The notes under the pieces: model-generated
Told to the model about the DNA's origin: nothing
The model's input: the letters and a program-made list of their open reading frames with translations, nothing else
Databases searched by the model: none
NCBI GenBank assembly: GCA_016191555.1
Contig: JACPVX010000025.1
Span: forward strand, 16,616 to 80,615
Direction of reading: 5' to 3'
Length of the DNA stretch: 64,000 nt
Source: Bacteroidota bacterium
GTDB taxonomy: Bacteria; Bacteroidota; Bacteroidia; Cytophagales; Cyclobacteriaceae
Part shown: in pieces, positions 24,617-33,988 of the stretch
Position numbering within the stretch: the first letter of the stretch is position 1
Layout: each line of letters begins with the position of its first letter
Position numbers and translations under genes: made by a program

Positions 24617-27334
24617 ATGAACCGGATTCTACTTACTCTCTTACTACTCTCTAGCCTTGCAGCATCAGCTCAATTTAGAAGAGGCCGAGCCACCAATACA
24701 ACAACAGACCTCGCTGCTACGGGTGAACTGAATTATCGCACTCCTTCCGAATATATCATTGGGGGAATCGAAGTGGTAGGCCTAAACGTGCTGGATAAAA
24801 ATGCGATGGTATCGCTAACGGGTTTGCGCGTTGGCGACAAAATCAAAGTCCCTGGCGATGGTATTTCCAGTGCCATTCGTAAGCTATGGAAACATGGTTT
24901 GATCGGAGACGCTACCATTTCGGTAGACCGCATTGAGGAAGGCAAAGTATTTCTATCGATCCGATTGGCCGAGCGCCCTCGATTAACCGATTTTTATTTT
25001 GTCGGAATCAGCAATGGAAAGCAAAGCAGCTTAAAAGACGACCTCACTTTGATTCGCGGTAAAATTGTAAATGATGCCACCATACGCAACGCAGAGTTGG
25101 GTGTAAAAAAGCACTTTGTAAAGAAGGGCTTTTTGAATACCGTAGTTAAAATTACACAAGAGCGAGACACGCTCAACCGCGGTGGTGTGCGCTTGCGCAT
25201 CAATGTAGACTTAAAGTCGAAAGTGAAAATACACGAGATTCGATTCAGCGGAAATAAGGACATGTCTTCGATCGTATTGAAGAAGAAATTAAAGAAAACA
25301 AAAGAGCACGCTCGCCTCTCTATTCACCGCGAAGTTATTGGCTCCCTACTCCAAACGAACAAGCAAGACGTAAAAGATTTCTTTGGTGATTCAGTGCAGC
25401 CAGTCAGTTGGCGACAAGTGAAGGAGTTTCTCAACCGAACCGTAAAACTTAATTTCTTTACCGGTTCGAAATTCATCCGTTCCGATTATGAAGAAGACAA
25501 GAAAAAGCTAGTAGCATTTTATAATACGCAAGGTTATCGCGATGCCGAAATTGAATCAGATACGATTGTCAATTACAACAATTCTAAAATTGATATCCAC
25601 TTCAAAATCAATGAAGGAAGAAAGTACTATTTCAGAAATATCATCTGGACGGGTAACTATTTGTACACAGCCGCTACCCTCAATAAGATATTAGATATCA
25701 AAAAAGGAGATGTGTACAATCAAGAGATGATTGATCGCAAAACTTCCTTCAATCCAAAAGGAGCTGACATCAGTGGTTTGTACATGGATGATGGGTATCT
25801 TTTCTTCCGCGTTACGCCAGTAGAAGTTGCCGTAGTGGGCGATTCGATTGACGTAGAAATGCGCATCTATGAAGGAGAGCAGGCCACGATTGATGAAGTT
25901 ACGATCAGCGGAAATGAACGCACGAGCGATCACGTGATTCGCAGAGAATTGACAACCATACCAGGTCAGAAATTCAGAAGAGCAGATATTATTCGCACGC
26001 AACAGCAGCTTTCACAAATGGGATTCTTTAATCCACAAAAAATAGAGCAAGACATACGCCCTAATCCGGCCAACGGAACGGTGAACATTGGTTGGAAACT
26101 GGAAGAACAATCCAATGACCAGGTGCAGCTCTCCGGTGGATGGGGAGGTTATTATGGATTTGTAGGAACGGTAGGACTTACATTCAATAACTTCTCGCTA
26201 AGAAATGTACCGCATGTAAAGAAATGGAGGCCACTTCCTGTAGGGGATGGACAAAAACTTTCGTTGCAAGCACAAGCGAATGGTAAATCATTCCAAAGCT
26301 ACAGTATATCGTTTACCGAACCTTGGCTGGGCGGAAGCAGACCCAATGCGCTTTCCGTTAGCTTGAACTATTCTGTATCTCGCTTGCCAACAAGAGGTTT
26401 TAACGGAATAAATTTTGATGATAATGCGGCACTCCATCAAGCCGGTATTACCGTAGGTTTTGGACGGAGATTAGAGTGGCCGGATAATTATTTCTCCCTC
26501 ACCCACTCGCTGTCGTATTTGGTGTATGATTACAGCAACTATTTTGGATCAACTACGCTACCTGCTGTAGGTACAACGCGCAATATTTCCTTAACCACAA
26601 CGCTGGCGCGTAATAGCATCGATAACCCGATGTTCCCAACTTCAGGTTCATCCATTTCATTGGCGCTGAGCTTAACGCCACCTTATTCTTTTTTCAGAAG
26701 CCCCGATTATTACAAAGAAGTCAACCAGCGCTACAGTTTTGTGGAGTTGCACAAATGGATGTTTGACGCGAAGTTTTATGTGAAAGTGATTGGCAGCCCC
26801 AAACCAACAGGAAGAAGTTTAGTACTCGAAACAAAAGCACACATGGGTTTCATCGGCACGTATAATGATAAGATCAGCCCTGGACCCTTTGAGCGATTCT
26901 TAGTAGGAGGTGCGGGTCTTACCGGTGGATTTAACTCTTTTGTGTTAGGTCAGGATATTATCGGCTTACGCGGATATTTGGATAATCAGGTTACACCTCC
27001 ACTTTATTCGCAGCGTGGTTTACAAGCTGTGAATGGAATTGAAGGGGGAATCGTTTATAACAAGTTCGGAATGGAGTTGCGCTACCCAGTTGTAACGAGT
27101 CAATCGGCCACGGTTTATAGCTTTGTATTTACGGAAGCAGGAAACAACTGGGGCAATTACCAAGACTTTAATCCGTTTAATCTGTATAAATCCGCAGGTT
27201 TTGGAGCAAGGATATTTATGCCGGCATTCGGCTTAATTGGCTTGAATTGGGCGTATGGCTTTGATAAACTTCCGTTTGCCACCGAGAAAAGCGGATCGCA
27301 ATTTCACTTTACCATTGGGCAACAAATCAGATAG
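24617..27334 (+). CDS. bamA: Outer-membrane protein assembly factor BamA
   Basis: 905 residues with a signal peptide (MNRILLTLLLLSSLAASAQ). About residues 45-490 hold the POTRA domains, visible as repeated segments such as IGGIEVVGLNVLDKNAMVSL, VKIHEIRFSGNKDMSS, FRNIIWTGNYLYTAATLNKI and IDEVTISGNERTSDHVIRRE. The C-terminal 400 residues are the Omp85 barrel, including the lid-lock-like FERFLVGGAGLTGGFNSFVL and LRGYLDNQ. BamA folds and inserts outer-membrane barrels. The chain ends GQQIR rather than with an aromatic residue, which is less common. It lies between uppS and two Skp-like chaperone genes, the standard Bacteroidota order. Confidence 0.96.
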   Translation: MNRILLTLLLLSSLAASAQFRRGRATNTTTDLAATGELNYRTPSEYIIGGIEVVGLNVLDKNAMVSLTGLRVGDKIKVPGDGISSAIRKLWKHGLIGDATISVDRIEEGKVFLSIRLAERPRLTDFYFVGISNGKQSSLKDDLTLIRGKIVNDATIRNAELGVKKHFVKKGFLNTVVKITQERDTLNRGGVRLRINVDLKSKVKIHEIRFSGNKDMSSIVLKKKLKKTKEHARLSIHREVIGSLLQTNKQDVKDFFGDSVQPVSWRQVKEFLNRTVKLNFFTGSKFIRSDYEEDKKKLVAFYNTQGYRDAEIESDTIVNYNNSKIDIHFKINEGRKYYFRNIIWTGNYLYTAATLNKILDIKKGDVYNQEMIDRKTSFNPKGADISGLYMDDGYLFFRVTPVEVAVVGDSIDVEMRIYEGEQATIDEVTISGNERTSDHVIRRELTTIPGQKFRRADIIRTQQQLSQMGFFNPQKIEQDIRPNPANGTVNIGWKLEEQSNDQVQLSGGWGGYYGFVGTVGLTFNNFSLRNVPHVKKWRPLPVGDGQKLSLQAQANGKSFQSYSISFTEPWLGGSRPNALSVSLNYSVSRLPTRGFNGINFDDNAALHQAGITVGFGRRLEWPDNYFSLTHSLSYLVYDYSNYFGSTTLPAVGTTRNISLTTTLARNSIDNPMFPTSGSSISLALSLTPPYSFFRSPDYYKEVNQRYSFVELHKWMFDAKFYVKVIGSPKPTGRSLVLETKAHMGFIGTYNDKISPGPFERFLVGGAGLTGGFNSFVLGQDIIGLRGYLDNQVTPPLYSQRGLQAVNGIEGGIVYNKFGMELRYPVVTSQSATVYSFVFTEAGNNWGNYQDFNPFNLYKSAGFGARIFMPAFGLIGLNWAYGFDKLPFATEKSGSQFHFTIGQQIR

Positions 27335-27337
27335 TAG

Positions 27338-27871
27338 ATGCGATTTTTGTTAGTTTTTCTTTGTTTTTGTGTTTTCGGCCTGAATTTTGCCGTAGCACAG
27401 AAGTTCGGATACTTTGACTCCGGCTTTGTGCTGGCCAAAATGCCCGAGTATGCCAAGGCGCAAGGAGAAATTGACCAGTTATCTGCCGCCTGGCAGCATG
27501 AAATTGAGGAAATGCAAGGGAAGGTGGATGCGTTGTATAGAACCTACCAGGCAGAACAAGTGCTGTTGACCGAAGAAATGAAGCAGGAGCGGTTGGATGA
27601 GATTAAGAAGAAGGAAGTAGAACTGAAGGAGTATCAAAAAAAGGTTTTTGGATTTGGAGGACTATTTTTTTTGAAAAAACAAGAATTGATTAAACCTTTG
27701 CAGGATAAGTTGTTTGATGCAGTTGGTAAGGTGGCTAAAGCAAACCGGTTGGCCATCGTATTCGATAAGTCGGCAGAATTGGTGATGATTTACACAGATC
27801 CTCGCCACGATTACACCGACTTTGTATTAGAAGAACTTGGATTAGGAGACCCAAATGATAAAATAAAATAA
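27338..27871 (+). CDS. OmpH/Skp family periplasmic chaperone, copy 1
   Basis: 177 residues with a signal peptide (LVFLCFCVFGLNFAVAQ). The mature chain begins KFGYFDSGFVLAKMPEYA, the short beta-strand of Skp, followed by a long charged coiled coil (about residues 35-110) and a closing strand segment LAIVFDKSAELVMIYTDP. Skp-type trimers hold unfolded outer-membrane proteins in the periplasm on their way to BamA. It begins 3 bases after the bamA stop, so it is cotranscribed with it. Confidence 0.92.
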   Translation: MRFLLVFLCFCVFGLNFAVAQKFGYFDSGFVLAKMPEYAKAQGEIDQLSAAWQHEIEEMQGKVDALYRTYQAEQVLLTEEMKQERLDEIKKKEVELKEYQKKVFGFGGLFFLKKQELIKPLQDKLFDAVGKVAKANRLAIVFDKSAELVMIYTDPRHDYTDFVLEELGLGDPNDKIK

Positions 27872-27890
27872 CCAGTAACTTAACTTAAAA

Positions 27891-28457
27891 ATGAGAACAC
27901 TTCTTGTAATTCTTTTTTGCGGCACTTTGTTTTCCGCACAGGCGCAGACACAAAAAATTGGCTTTGCCGATTGGGAATACATCTTTAGTCAGCTGCCTGA
28001 ATTCAAACAAATTGACAGCGACTTAAAAACACATGCTGATCAATTACAAAATCAAATGAAAGCAAAGCAACAAGATTTTGAAGCGAAGTATAAAGCGTAC
28101 CAAAATATGCCGGCTACTACTCCAGATGCAATTAGAGCTGACAAAGAGCGCGAATTGCAATCTTTACAGGAGGGCTTTCAAAAGTTTCAGCAAGATGCTC
28201 AAGCCTCATTGTCAAAGAAACAACAAGATTTGATGGCTCCTATTTATTTGAAGGTTGGTAAAACCATTGAAGAAGTAGCAAAGGAGAACGGCTATACATT
28301 CATTATCAATCCTCAAGTTGTTGGTGGTGGAGATGTATTATTGTATCATGATGAGACCTATAATATCTCAGACCTAGTGTTGAAGAAGTTAGGAGTAACA
28401 CCTGCACCGCCAGCACCAGCAACAACTACAGCAAATCCTCCTGTTAAGAAAAACTAA
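27891..28457 (+). CDS. OmpH/Skp family periplasmic chaperone, copy 2
   Basis: 188 residues with a signal peptide (LLVILFCGTLFSAQAQ). It has the same layout as copy 1: QKIGFADWEYIFSQLPEF, then a Gln- and Lys-rich coiled coil, then NGYTFIINPQVVGGGDVLLY. The C-terminus adds a Pro/Ala/Thr-rich tail (TPAPPAPATTTANPPVKKN) not present in copy 1. It starts 19 bases after copy 1. A strong hairpin terminator follows the stop. Having two Skp-like genes after bamA is normal in this phylum and suggests division of labour or a mixed trimer. Confidence 0.92.
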   Translation: MRTLLVILFCGTLFSAQAQTQKIGFADWEYIFSQLPEFKQIDSDLKTHADQLQNQMKAKQQDFEAKYKAYQNMPATTPDAIRADKERELQSLQEGFQKFQQDAQASLSKKQQDLMAPIYLKVGKTIEEVAKENGYTFIINPQVVGGGDVLLYHDETYNISDLVLKKLGVTPAPPAPATTTANPPVKKN

Positions 28458-28477
28458 GACGAGGATCAATTTACTTC

Positions 28478-28513
28478 AAATGCCCTGCGCCTTGGTGTAG
28501 GGCATTTTTATTT
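28478..28513. terminator. Bidirectional intrinsic terminator
   Basis: AAATGCCCT (28478-28486) pairs perfectly with AGGGCATTT (28499-28507), with further pairing inside the 12-base centre and a T-rich run after it. The opposite strand also ends in a T-run (complement of AAA), so it can serve both the bamA-ompH operon and the opposing hyuB gene, whose stop codon begins at 28510 inside this element. Confidence 0.85.
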
Positions 28514-30160
28514 CCCCCAAGCACCACCACCAGGTGTATTCAACAATATTCGATCACCGGGCTGTACAGATAAGCTATCCATTCCTTTTAGTTTCCTTTT
28601 CTTTCCTTTGGCTGAAATGTGAAACTGCTCACCACATTTTCCTGGCCCACCTCCATTCATACCGTAGGGCATTTCTTTTCGATGTTGGGATAAAATATTG
28701 ATATCCATTGGCTCATTAAACTTGATCTGCCGGACAATTCCATCGCCACCTCTCCACTTGCCCTTACCACCGGAATTTTTTCGAATAGCAAATTTTTCCA
28801 AAACTACCGGATACTTTAGCTCAAGGATTTCCGGATCGGTGATCCGTGTGTTCGTCATGTGCGAGTGAACGGCATCACATCCATCAAAGCCTTTCCCGGC
28901 TCCGGTTCCACCACCAATCGTTTCGTAATAGCCTAATTTTTTATTACCGAACAAAAAATTATTCATTGTTCCCTGACTGCAGGCTACCAACCCAAGTGCT
29001 TTTAGAAGTGTATCAGTTACCCGCTGACTGATCTCCGTATTGCCACCGACCACAGCCGGAAGAAGACTGTTATCTGATTTAGTAAAACCAAAGTCAGCAA
29101 ATGGATTCAACATGCCTTTGGGTAATTGAATGTCCACTAAATTCAATAAGCCTTCATTCATTGCGATGGGTTTGTTTACCCAAAGGCGAAGCACGTACAA
29201 CACAGCACTTTGCACAATAGCGCGTGTGGCATTTAAATTACCCGGATGAATTTTAGCCGATCCACTAAAATCAATAACTAGTTTACCGTTATTAGTTGTC
29301 AACGAAACATAGATTAACGATCCGTCATCTAACCTCTCAGTAGCTCGTAATCTTTTTTGTGGAAGTAAGTGCAGTTTACTTTCTAATAATCCGGAGGCGT
29401 AATTTTTTAACTCGTTCATTTGTCGACACACGTCATCAACACCATGGATTGAGCATAACTCCAGAAGATTTTTTTCACCTAAGTTGACGGATGCAAGGGC
29501 TCCATTTAAGTCGGCCAGATTTTCGTGCACCGAGCGTGTAGGGTAACGCGCTTGCGTAAACAAAATTTCAATTTCTTTCCACCGAGCCACACCTGCCTTC
29601 ACTAAATAAGTGGGGCTAATAATCACGCCTTCTTCTTCTAGCGTAGTTGCATCTACCGGCATCGACCCGGGTTTTTTCCCTCCGATCTCTGCATGATGCG
29701 CACGGTTAGCGACATAGCCCACTAACTTTTTCTGAAAAAATACAGGCTTGATCAACGTAACATCCGGAAGATGTGAACCACCGTAGGCCGGATGATTGGT
29801 GATGATTACATCACCTTCGTTCATGAAAATTACTTTCAATACTTCGCGCACACATACGCCCATGCTGCCAAGATGTACCGGAATATGTGGCGCATTCACG
29901 ATCAGATAACCTTTTGCATCCAAAACAGCGCAAGAAAAATCCAATCGTTCTTTTACATTCACTGAAAAGGAAGTGCGTTGAAGCATCGCTCCCATCTCCT
30001 GCGCAACAGCTGTAAATCGATTGCTGAATAATTCTAACAACGCCTGTTGATTAAATTCTTTTTGTTGTATGGCTCGCTTTTTGGTTTTATTCAGAATCGC
30101 ATGATTATTGGCATCAATAAAAAATTGCCAGCCCCTTTCAATAAACGGTTGCTCACCCAA
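28508..30160 (-). CDS. Hydantoinase B/oxoprolinase family protein
   Basis: 550 residues. The core from about residue 40 is typical of the B subunit: FTAVAQEMGAMLQRTSFSVN, then AHHAEIGGKKPGSMP, DLNGALASVNLGEKNL, GGTGAGKGFDGCDAVHSHMT and KNSGGKGKWRGGDG. With the A subunit it forms the ATP-dependent 5-oxoprolinase/N-methylhydantoinase type of amide hydrolase; the exact substrate is unknown. The reading frame begins at a TTG inside the hyuA gene, with a 70-base overlap in another frame, and its first 35 residues do not look conserved. The real start may be a rare codon further in, or the two may once have been one chain. Confidence 0.85.
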   Translation of the reverse strand: MGEQPFIERGWQFFIDANNHAILNKTKKRAIQQKEFNQQALLELFSNRFTAVAQEMGAMLQRTSFSVNVKERLDFSCAVLDAKGYLIVNAPHIPVHLGSMGVCVREVLKVIFMNEGDVIITNHPAYGGSHLPDVTLIKPVFFQKKLVGYVANRAHHAEIGGKKPGSMPVDATTLEEEGVIISPTYLVKAGVARWKEIEILFTQARYPTRSVHENLADLNGALASVNLGEKNLLELCSIHGVDDVCRQMNELKNYASGLLESKLHLLPQKRLRATERLDDGSLIYVSLTTNNGKLVIDFSGSAKIHPGNLNATRAIVQSAVLYVLRLWVNKPIAMNEGLLNLVDIQLPKGMLNPFADFGFTKSDNSLLPAVVGGNTEISQRVTDTLLKALGLVACSQGTMNNFLFGNKKLGYYETIGGGTGAGKGFDGCDAVHSHMTNTRITDPEILELKYPVVLEKFAIRKNSGGKGKWRGGDGIVRQIKFNEPMDINILSQHRKEMPYGMNGGGPGKCGEQFHISAKGKKRKLKGMDSLSVQPGDRILLNTPGGGAWGK

Positions 30161-32055
30161 TGACCGTAGATTGATTTATACTTCTTTTGAAAAAGTCTTT
30201 TTATTGACTCCGGTTTGTCGAATTCAATTTCTAATGTACTCTCCTGTCCGGCAAAGCGAAGAAAGATTAATTGCTTCGATTTTTTGATACGTGAAGAGGT
30301 GTAACCTTCAGCCGCTAATTTTTTTGAACCATTGGAGAAAATAGCGTTTAGCATTTTTGGTAGCTGTGTCAGAATTTTATCCAATGGCTTTAATACTAAC
30401 AACTCTTCAAACCGTTCCACTTTTGCGTGACCAATTCCATAAGCGCTCAGCAACCCGGCCTCGTAAGGAATTAGAATGCGGCTCATACCCAGCATGCTTG
30501 CCAGCGCACACGCATGTTGCCCGCCTGCACCGCCAAAACAAAGCAAGGTGAAGTCGGAAGGAGAATGACCTTGTTGAACAGACACACGCTTGATTGTCTC
30601 TGCCATTTTTTCGTTAGCGATTTGAATCAAAGCTTCCAGTGTATCTTTTGAATTGGCATTCTTTTGAGAGGCATTCATTTTTTTCACCAACCGATCCAAT
30701 GCTTCTTTGGCTTTTTCCGGATAGATAGGAATGGCAAAAAATTCTGGATGCAAGCGACCGACCAACAGGTTGACATCCGTTATGGTAAGTGGACCGCCAG
30801 CACCATAACATGCCGGCCCCGGATAAGCACCGGCACTATGCGGGCCAACCGTTAACTTGTAGCCATCAAAATCACAAATGGAACCACCACCTGCAGCAAT
30901 GGTTTCAATGGCTACCGATGGTGAGAGAATTTTTGTTTCACCTACTTTCGATTCAAATCGATAATCTAACCGATTATTGTACAGAGACACATCAGTGCTG
31001 GTGCCACCCATATCAAACGTAATCAACTTATTGATATTCGATAATCGCCCTACTGTAGCCGCGCCAACTACGCCACCAGCCGGGCCGCTGAGCAAACTAT
31101 CTTTCGGATAAAAACGATCCGCATTCGAAAGACTGCCTGCGCTCGTCATGATTTTCAGTTGTGCATGAGTCAGGCCGCGTTGTATATTGTTGACATAGCT
31201 GTGAATGATTGGAGCGAGGTACGCATTGGCAACCGTGGTTTCAGCACGCGGAACAATTTTTAATTGGCCTGATAAACGATTGGAGGTTGAGATGGATTGA
31301 AAGCCGGCTTTTTTCAATTTCTTTTCCAATAACAATTCATGAGCCGGGTTTACATAACTGTTTAGAAACGCGATAGCGATTGAATCAACTTTCGATTTTT
31401 TCAAAACTCGAATCAATTGATTAATGGCCTGTTTGGAAAGTTTTGTGATGACCTGACCATCAGCTCCGATTCTCTCCTTAATTTCAACGGCTAGTGAGTA
31501 AAGAGGCTTTTCTTTTTCTACATGCAGTGCAAAAAGATCAGGCCGTTGTTGTGTTCCGATTACCAGTAAATCTTTGAATCCTTCGGTAGTTACGAAAGCT
31601 GTGCGCGCACCTTTTCGTTCCAGCAAGGCATTGGTTCCTCGGGTAGATCCTAGTTTAATTTCAATAGGAGGAAAGGATTCTGTGATGCCGGTTTGTGTTA
31701 GCAATCGAGCCGCAAATACCGGCACCTCTTCATTGGATGAAATTTCGAATGAACTACCGGCAGCATTACGGAGCGATCCTTGAGTTGACAGAATCATGGT
31801 GGCCGGATCGAGCGAGCGAACCACTACCTTTTGTTTAGAATTTAATAGTCGCAGCTCGAAGCCTTTGAAAATATCTTTGTCTGTAGGTAAAGACATTTCA
31901 ACTAAAAATGAATTCTGCGAAAGCTGCTGAAGAATTTTTCCGCGCAATACACCCGAACTCAAAACTTTCAGCCGACTTATCTTTTGTGAGGGATCAATGG
32001 CTATGCAGTCGGTGAAGGTACCGCCCGTGTCCATCCATATTTTCCAGCGTGACAT
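30091..32055 (-). CDS. Hydantoinase/oxoprolinase family protein, A subunit
   Basis: 654 residues. The N-terminal ATP-binding domain opens with MDTGGTFTDCIAID, and the main domain has the actin-like ATPase motif TFDMGGTSTDVSLYNNR. KVGETKILSPSVAIETIAAG and GPACYGAGGPLTITDVNLLV are further family signatures, and GGAGGQHACALASMLG closes the catalytic region. The chain ends shortly after KYKSIYGHW with residues that do not resemble the usual linker, just where hyuB begins in another frame. Its ATG overlaps the stop of the upstream lipoprotein by one base. A cytoplasmic heteromer with the B protein is expected. Confidence 0.9.
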   Translation of the reverse strand: MSRWKIWMDTGGTFTDCIAIDPSQKISRLKVLSSGVLRGKILQQLSQNSFLVEMSLPTDKDIFKGFELRLLNSKQKVVVRSLDPATMILSTQGSLRNAAGSSFEISSNEEVPVFAARLLTQTGITESFPPIEIKLGSTRGTNALLERKGARTAFVTTEGFKDLLVIGTQQRPDLFALHVEKEKPLYSLAVEIKERIGADGQVITKLSKQAINQLIRVLKKSKVDSIAIAFLNSYVNPAHELLLEKKLKKAGFQSISTSNRLSGQLKIVPRAETTVANAYLAPIIHSYVNNIQRGLTHAQLKIMTSAGSLSNADRFYPKDSLLSGPAGGVVGAATVGRLSNINKLITFDMGGTSTDVSLYNNRLDYRFESKVGETKILSPSVAIETIAAGGGSICDFDGYKLTVGPHSAGAYPGPACYGAGGPLTITDVNLLVGRLHPEFFAIPIYPEKAKEALDRLVKKMNASQKNANSKDTLEALIQIANEKMAETIKRVSVQQGHSPSDFTLLCFGGAGGQHACALASMLGMSRILIPYEAGLLSAYGIGHAKVERFEELLVLKPLDKILTQLPKMLNAIFSNGSKKLAAEGYTSSRIKKSKQLIFLRFAGQESTLEIEFDKPESIKRLFQKKYKSIYGHWVSNRLLKGAGNFLLMPIIMRF

Positions 32056-32537
32056 TATTTGATGGTGCGGATCACATTTCGTTTTGCCATTCGGATGCCC
32101 AATGCTTTGGTAAACTCAACGGAGCCGTCTTTCTTTTCAATCATCAGTGGCTTGGTATACAGAATGGAATCTTTGTCCATTTTCTGAATGTTATCGCTTA
32201 ACGAAGAACTAGTTCCTCCGGCTATGTAGGCCTCGATCACCTTTTGTTCAATTGCCCGTAGTGTCGAGTCGTTGGTTTGCATGGCGATAATTTCTACGTC
32301 AAATGCTTTTTCAAGCGAATCAATAAGCGTTTTGTTAATCAACAGTTTATCTCTTTTTTCAAGTAAGGCCGAAATAGATCGGCCATAGGCAAATGCTGCC
32401 TCGGTAATGTCGGCATCAGAAATTCTTTTAATCTGGCTTTCTTCGCGCTCTTCGCGAATTTTTCGTTTTTGTTCTTCGGTAAGGGTTCCGTTGCACGCAG
32501 CTAATGACAAACAAAATAACCACACTAACTTCTTCAT
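32055..32537 (-). CDS. Lipoprotein of unknown function
   Basis: 160 residues with a clear lipobox (LSLAAC, lipidated Cys15). The mature part is charged and mostly helical. Its centre, ISDADITEAAFAYGRSISAL, recalls DUF3365-type heme or sensor domains, but no CxxCH heme motif is present and I am not confident of this. It overlaps hyuA by one base (TAATG), so it is cotranscribed with the oxoprolinase genes. Whether it is tied to their function or only shares the operon is unknown. Confidence 0.7.
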   Translation of the reverse strand: MKKLVWLFCLSLAACNGTLTEEQKRKIREEREESQIKRISDADITEAAFAYGRSISALLEKRDKLLINKTLIDSLEKAFDVEIIAMQTNDSTLRAIEQKVIEAYIAGGTSSSLSDNIQKMDKDSILYTKPLMIEKKDGSVEFTKALGIRMAKRNVIRTIK

Positions 32538-32601
32538 AGCTTAAAAAATTCGATCACGAAAGTTAAGACATAATCAGACAGAAACACGGGGGTGAATGAA
32601 A

Positions 32602-32636
32602 TTGTAATGACTCGCGACTTGATTTTATTAACTTTG
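32602..32636 (+). promoter_or_regulatory. Candidate prfA promoter: TTG-N24-TAACTTTG
   Basis: A TTG (32602-32604) and an exact TAnnTTTG box (32629-32636) lie 16 bases before the prfA ATG. The spacing between the two is slightly longer than usual. Confidence 0.45.
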
Positions 32637-32652
32637 CGCCCTTTACGAAGTT

Positions 32653-33723
32653 ATGATTGATAAGTTAATTGAAATAAAGCATCGGTTTGAAGAGGTGGGA
32701 TTGCTATTGGTGCAGCCCGATACCCTTAGTGATCAGAAGAAATTTGGCCAGCTGAGCAAAGAATATCGCGATTTGGAGAAGGTGGTTACGAAGTATGATG
32801 CGTATCAGCAGACACTCGATGGCATGCAGCAGGCGAAAGAATTGTTGCAGAAAGAGAAAGACCCTGAGATGCGTGAATTGGCCAAGCAAGAATTGGAAGA
32901 ATTAGAGCCAAAACGCGATGCTTTGGAGGCGGAGATCAAAGAAATGCTGATGCCGAAAGACCCGAACGATTACAAGAACTGTATTCTAGAAATCAGGGCT
33001 GGTACCGGTGGAGATGAGGCAGCCATTTTTGCCGGAGATTTATGGAGAATGTATCAGCGCTTTTGTGATCGCATAGGATTGAAAATGTCGGTGTTGGATG
33101 TGACGGAAGGTACCGCAGGCGGATACAAAGAGGTGATCAGCAGTGTGGAGGGAGATGGTGCGTTTGGCATTTTCAAGTATGAGTCGGGGGTGCACCGCGT
33201 GCAGCGAGTGCCTGAAACAGAAACACAAGGTCGTGTACATACATCGGCTGCTTCCGTAGTAGTTTTGCCGGAGGCCGAAGATGTGGATGTAGAGATTAAT
33301 CCGGCCGATATTGAAGTGATCACTTCACGCTCGGGTGGTGCCGGTGGACAGAATGTAAACAAAGTGGAAACTAAAGTGCAGATGACGCACAAGCCTACCG
33401 GTATTGTGATTACGTGTCAGGTCGAGCGCTCGCAGCATGGCAACCGCGCCCGCGCGATGGTGATGTTACGTGCTAAACTGTATGAATTAGAACTGGAGAA
33501 AAAGAATGCGGGCATCACGGCATCGCGCAAGAGCCAGGTGCGCAGTGGCGATCGCTCAGAAAAAATCAGAACCTATAATTATCCTCAAAGCCGCGTAACG
33601 GATCATCGCATTGGCTATACACAACACAATTTACCAGCTGTGATGAATGGCGAGGTAGATGAGTTTATCAACCAACTGAAGATTGCTGAGACAGCTGAGA
33701 AGATGGCGAATAACACGAACTAA
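32653..33723 (+). CDS. prfA: Peptide chain release factor 1
   Basis: 356 residues. RF1 recognises UAA and UAG and triggers release of the finished protein. The catalytic GGQ is at residues 231-233 in [32 protein letters not shown] and [20 protein letters not shown] are RF1 signatures, and the [20 protein letters not shown] segment follows. The length is normal. The stop codon TAA forms the first bases of the inverted repeat element that fills the gap to the opposing gene. The gene appears to be transcribed alone from the promoter just upstream. Confidence 0.98.
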   Translation: MIDKLIEIKHRFEEVGLLLVQPDTLSDQKKFGQLSKEYRDLEKVVTKYDAYQQTLDGMQQAKELLQKEKDPEMRELAKQELEELEPKRDALEAEIKEMLMPKDPNDYKNCILEIRAGTGGDEAAIFAGDLWRMYQRFCDRIGLKMSVLDVTEGTAGGYKEVISSVEGDGAFGIFKYESGVHRVQRVPETETQGRVHTSAASVVVLPEAEDVDVEINPADIEVITSRSGGAGGQNVNKVETKVQMTHKPTGIVITCQVERSQHGNRARAMVMLRAKLYELELEKKNAGITASRKSQVRSGDRSEKIRTYNYPQSRVTDHRIGYTQHNLPAVMNGEVDEFINQLKIAETAEKMANNTN

Positions 33724-33988
33724 TTCGGTGATTTGATAATTCGATGATTCGTTAATGGGGTTGATACAGATTAATCTGAGGCTTTCATTACCGAATTATC
33801 GAATCAGCAAATAACTAATTTGGTAATTTGATAAAGCAATGGTTTGAGCCTTTCAATACCTAATTATTATCGAATCAACGAATTAGCAAATAACTAATTT
33901 GGTAATTTGGTAAAGCAATGGTTCGGTAATGGGGTTGATACAGATTCATCTGAGGCTTTCATTACCGAATTATCGAATCAACGAATTA
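33721..33988. repeat. Nested direct and inverted repeat element between two convergent genes
   Basis: The element fills the whole gap and includes both stop codons. Its ends are imperfect 23-base inverted repeats (33721-33743 and 33966-33988, 21 of 23 pairs). Inside are a 54-base direct repeat (33753-33806 and 33927-33980, one mismatch), a 38-base direct repeat (33807-33844 and 33886-33923, one mismatch), and three copies of TTATCGAATCA (33796, 33867, 33970). TTCGGTAATG (33922-33931) pairs perfectly with CATTACCGAA (33960-33969), and CAGATTAATCTG (33767-33778) is a perfect palindrome. No coding frame of interest is present. It resembles a palindromic intergenic repeat or a MITE that has been partly duplicated. 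Confidence 0.85.

Noticed and set aside
33721..33988. CRISPR-like reading of the repeat region after prfA
   Set aside because: Repeat units differ in length and spacing, there are no uniform spacers and no cas genes; it is a nested palindromic element.
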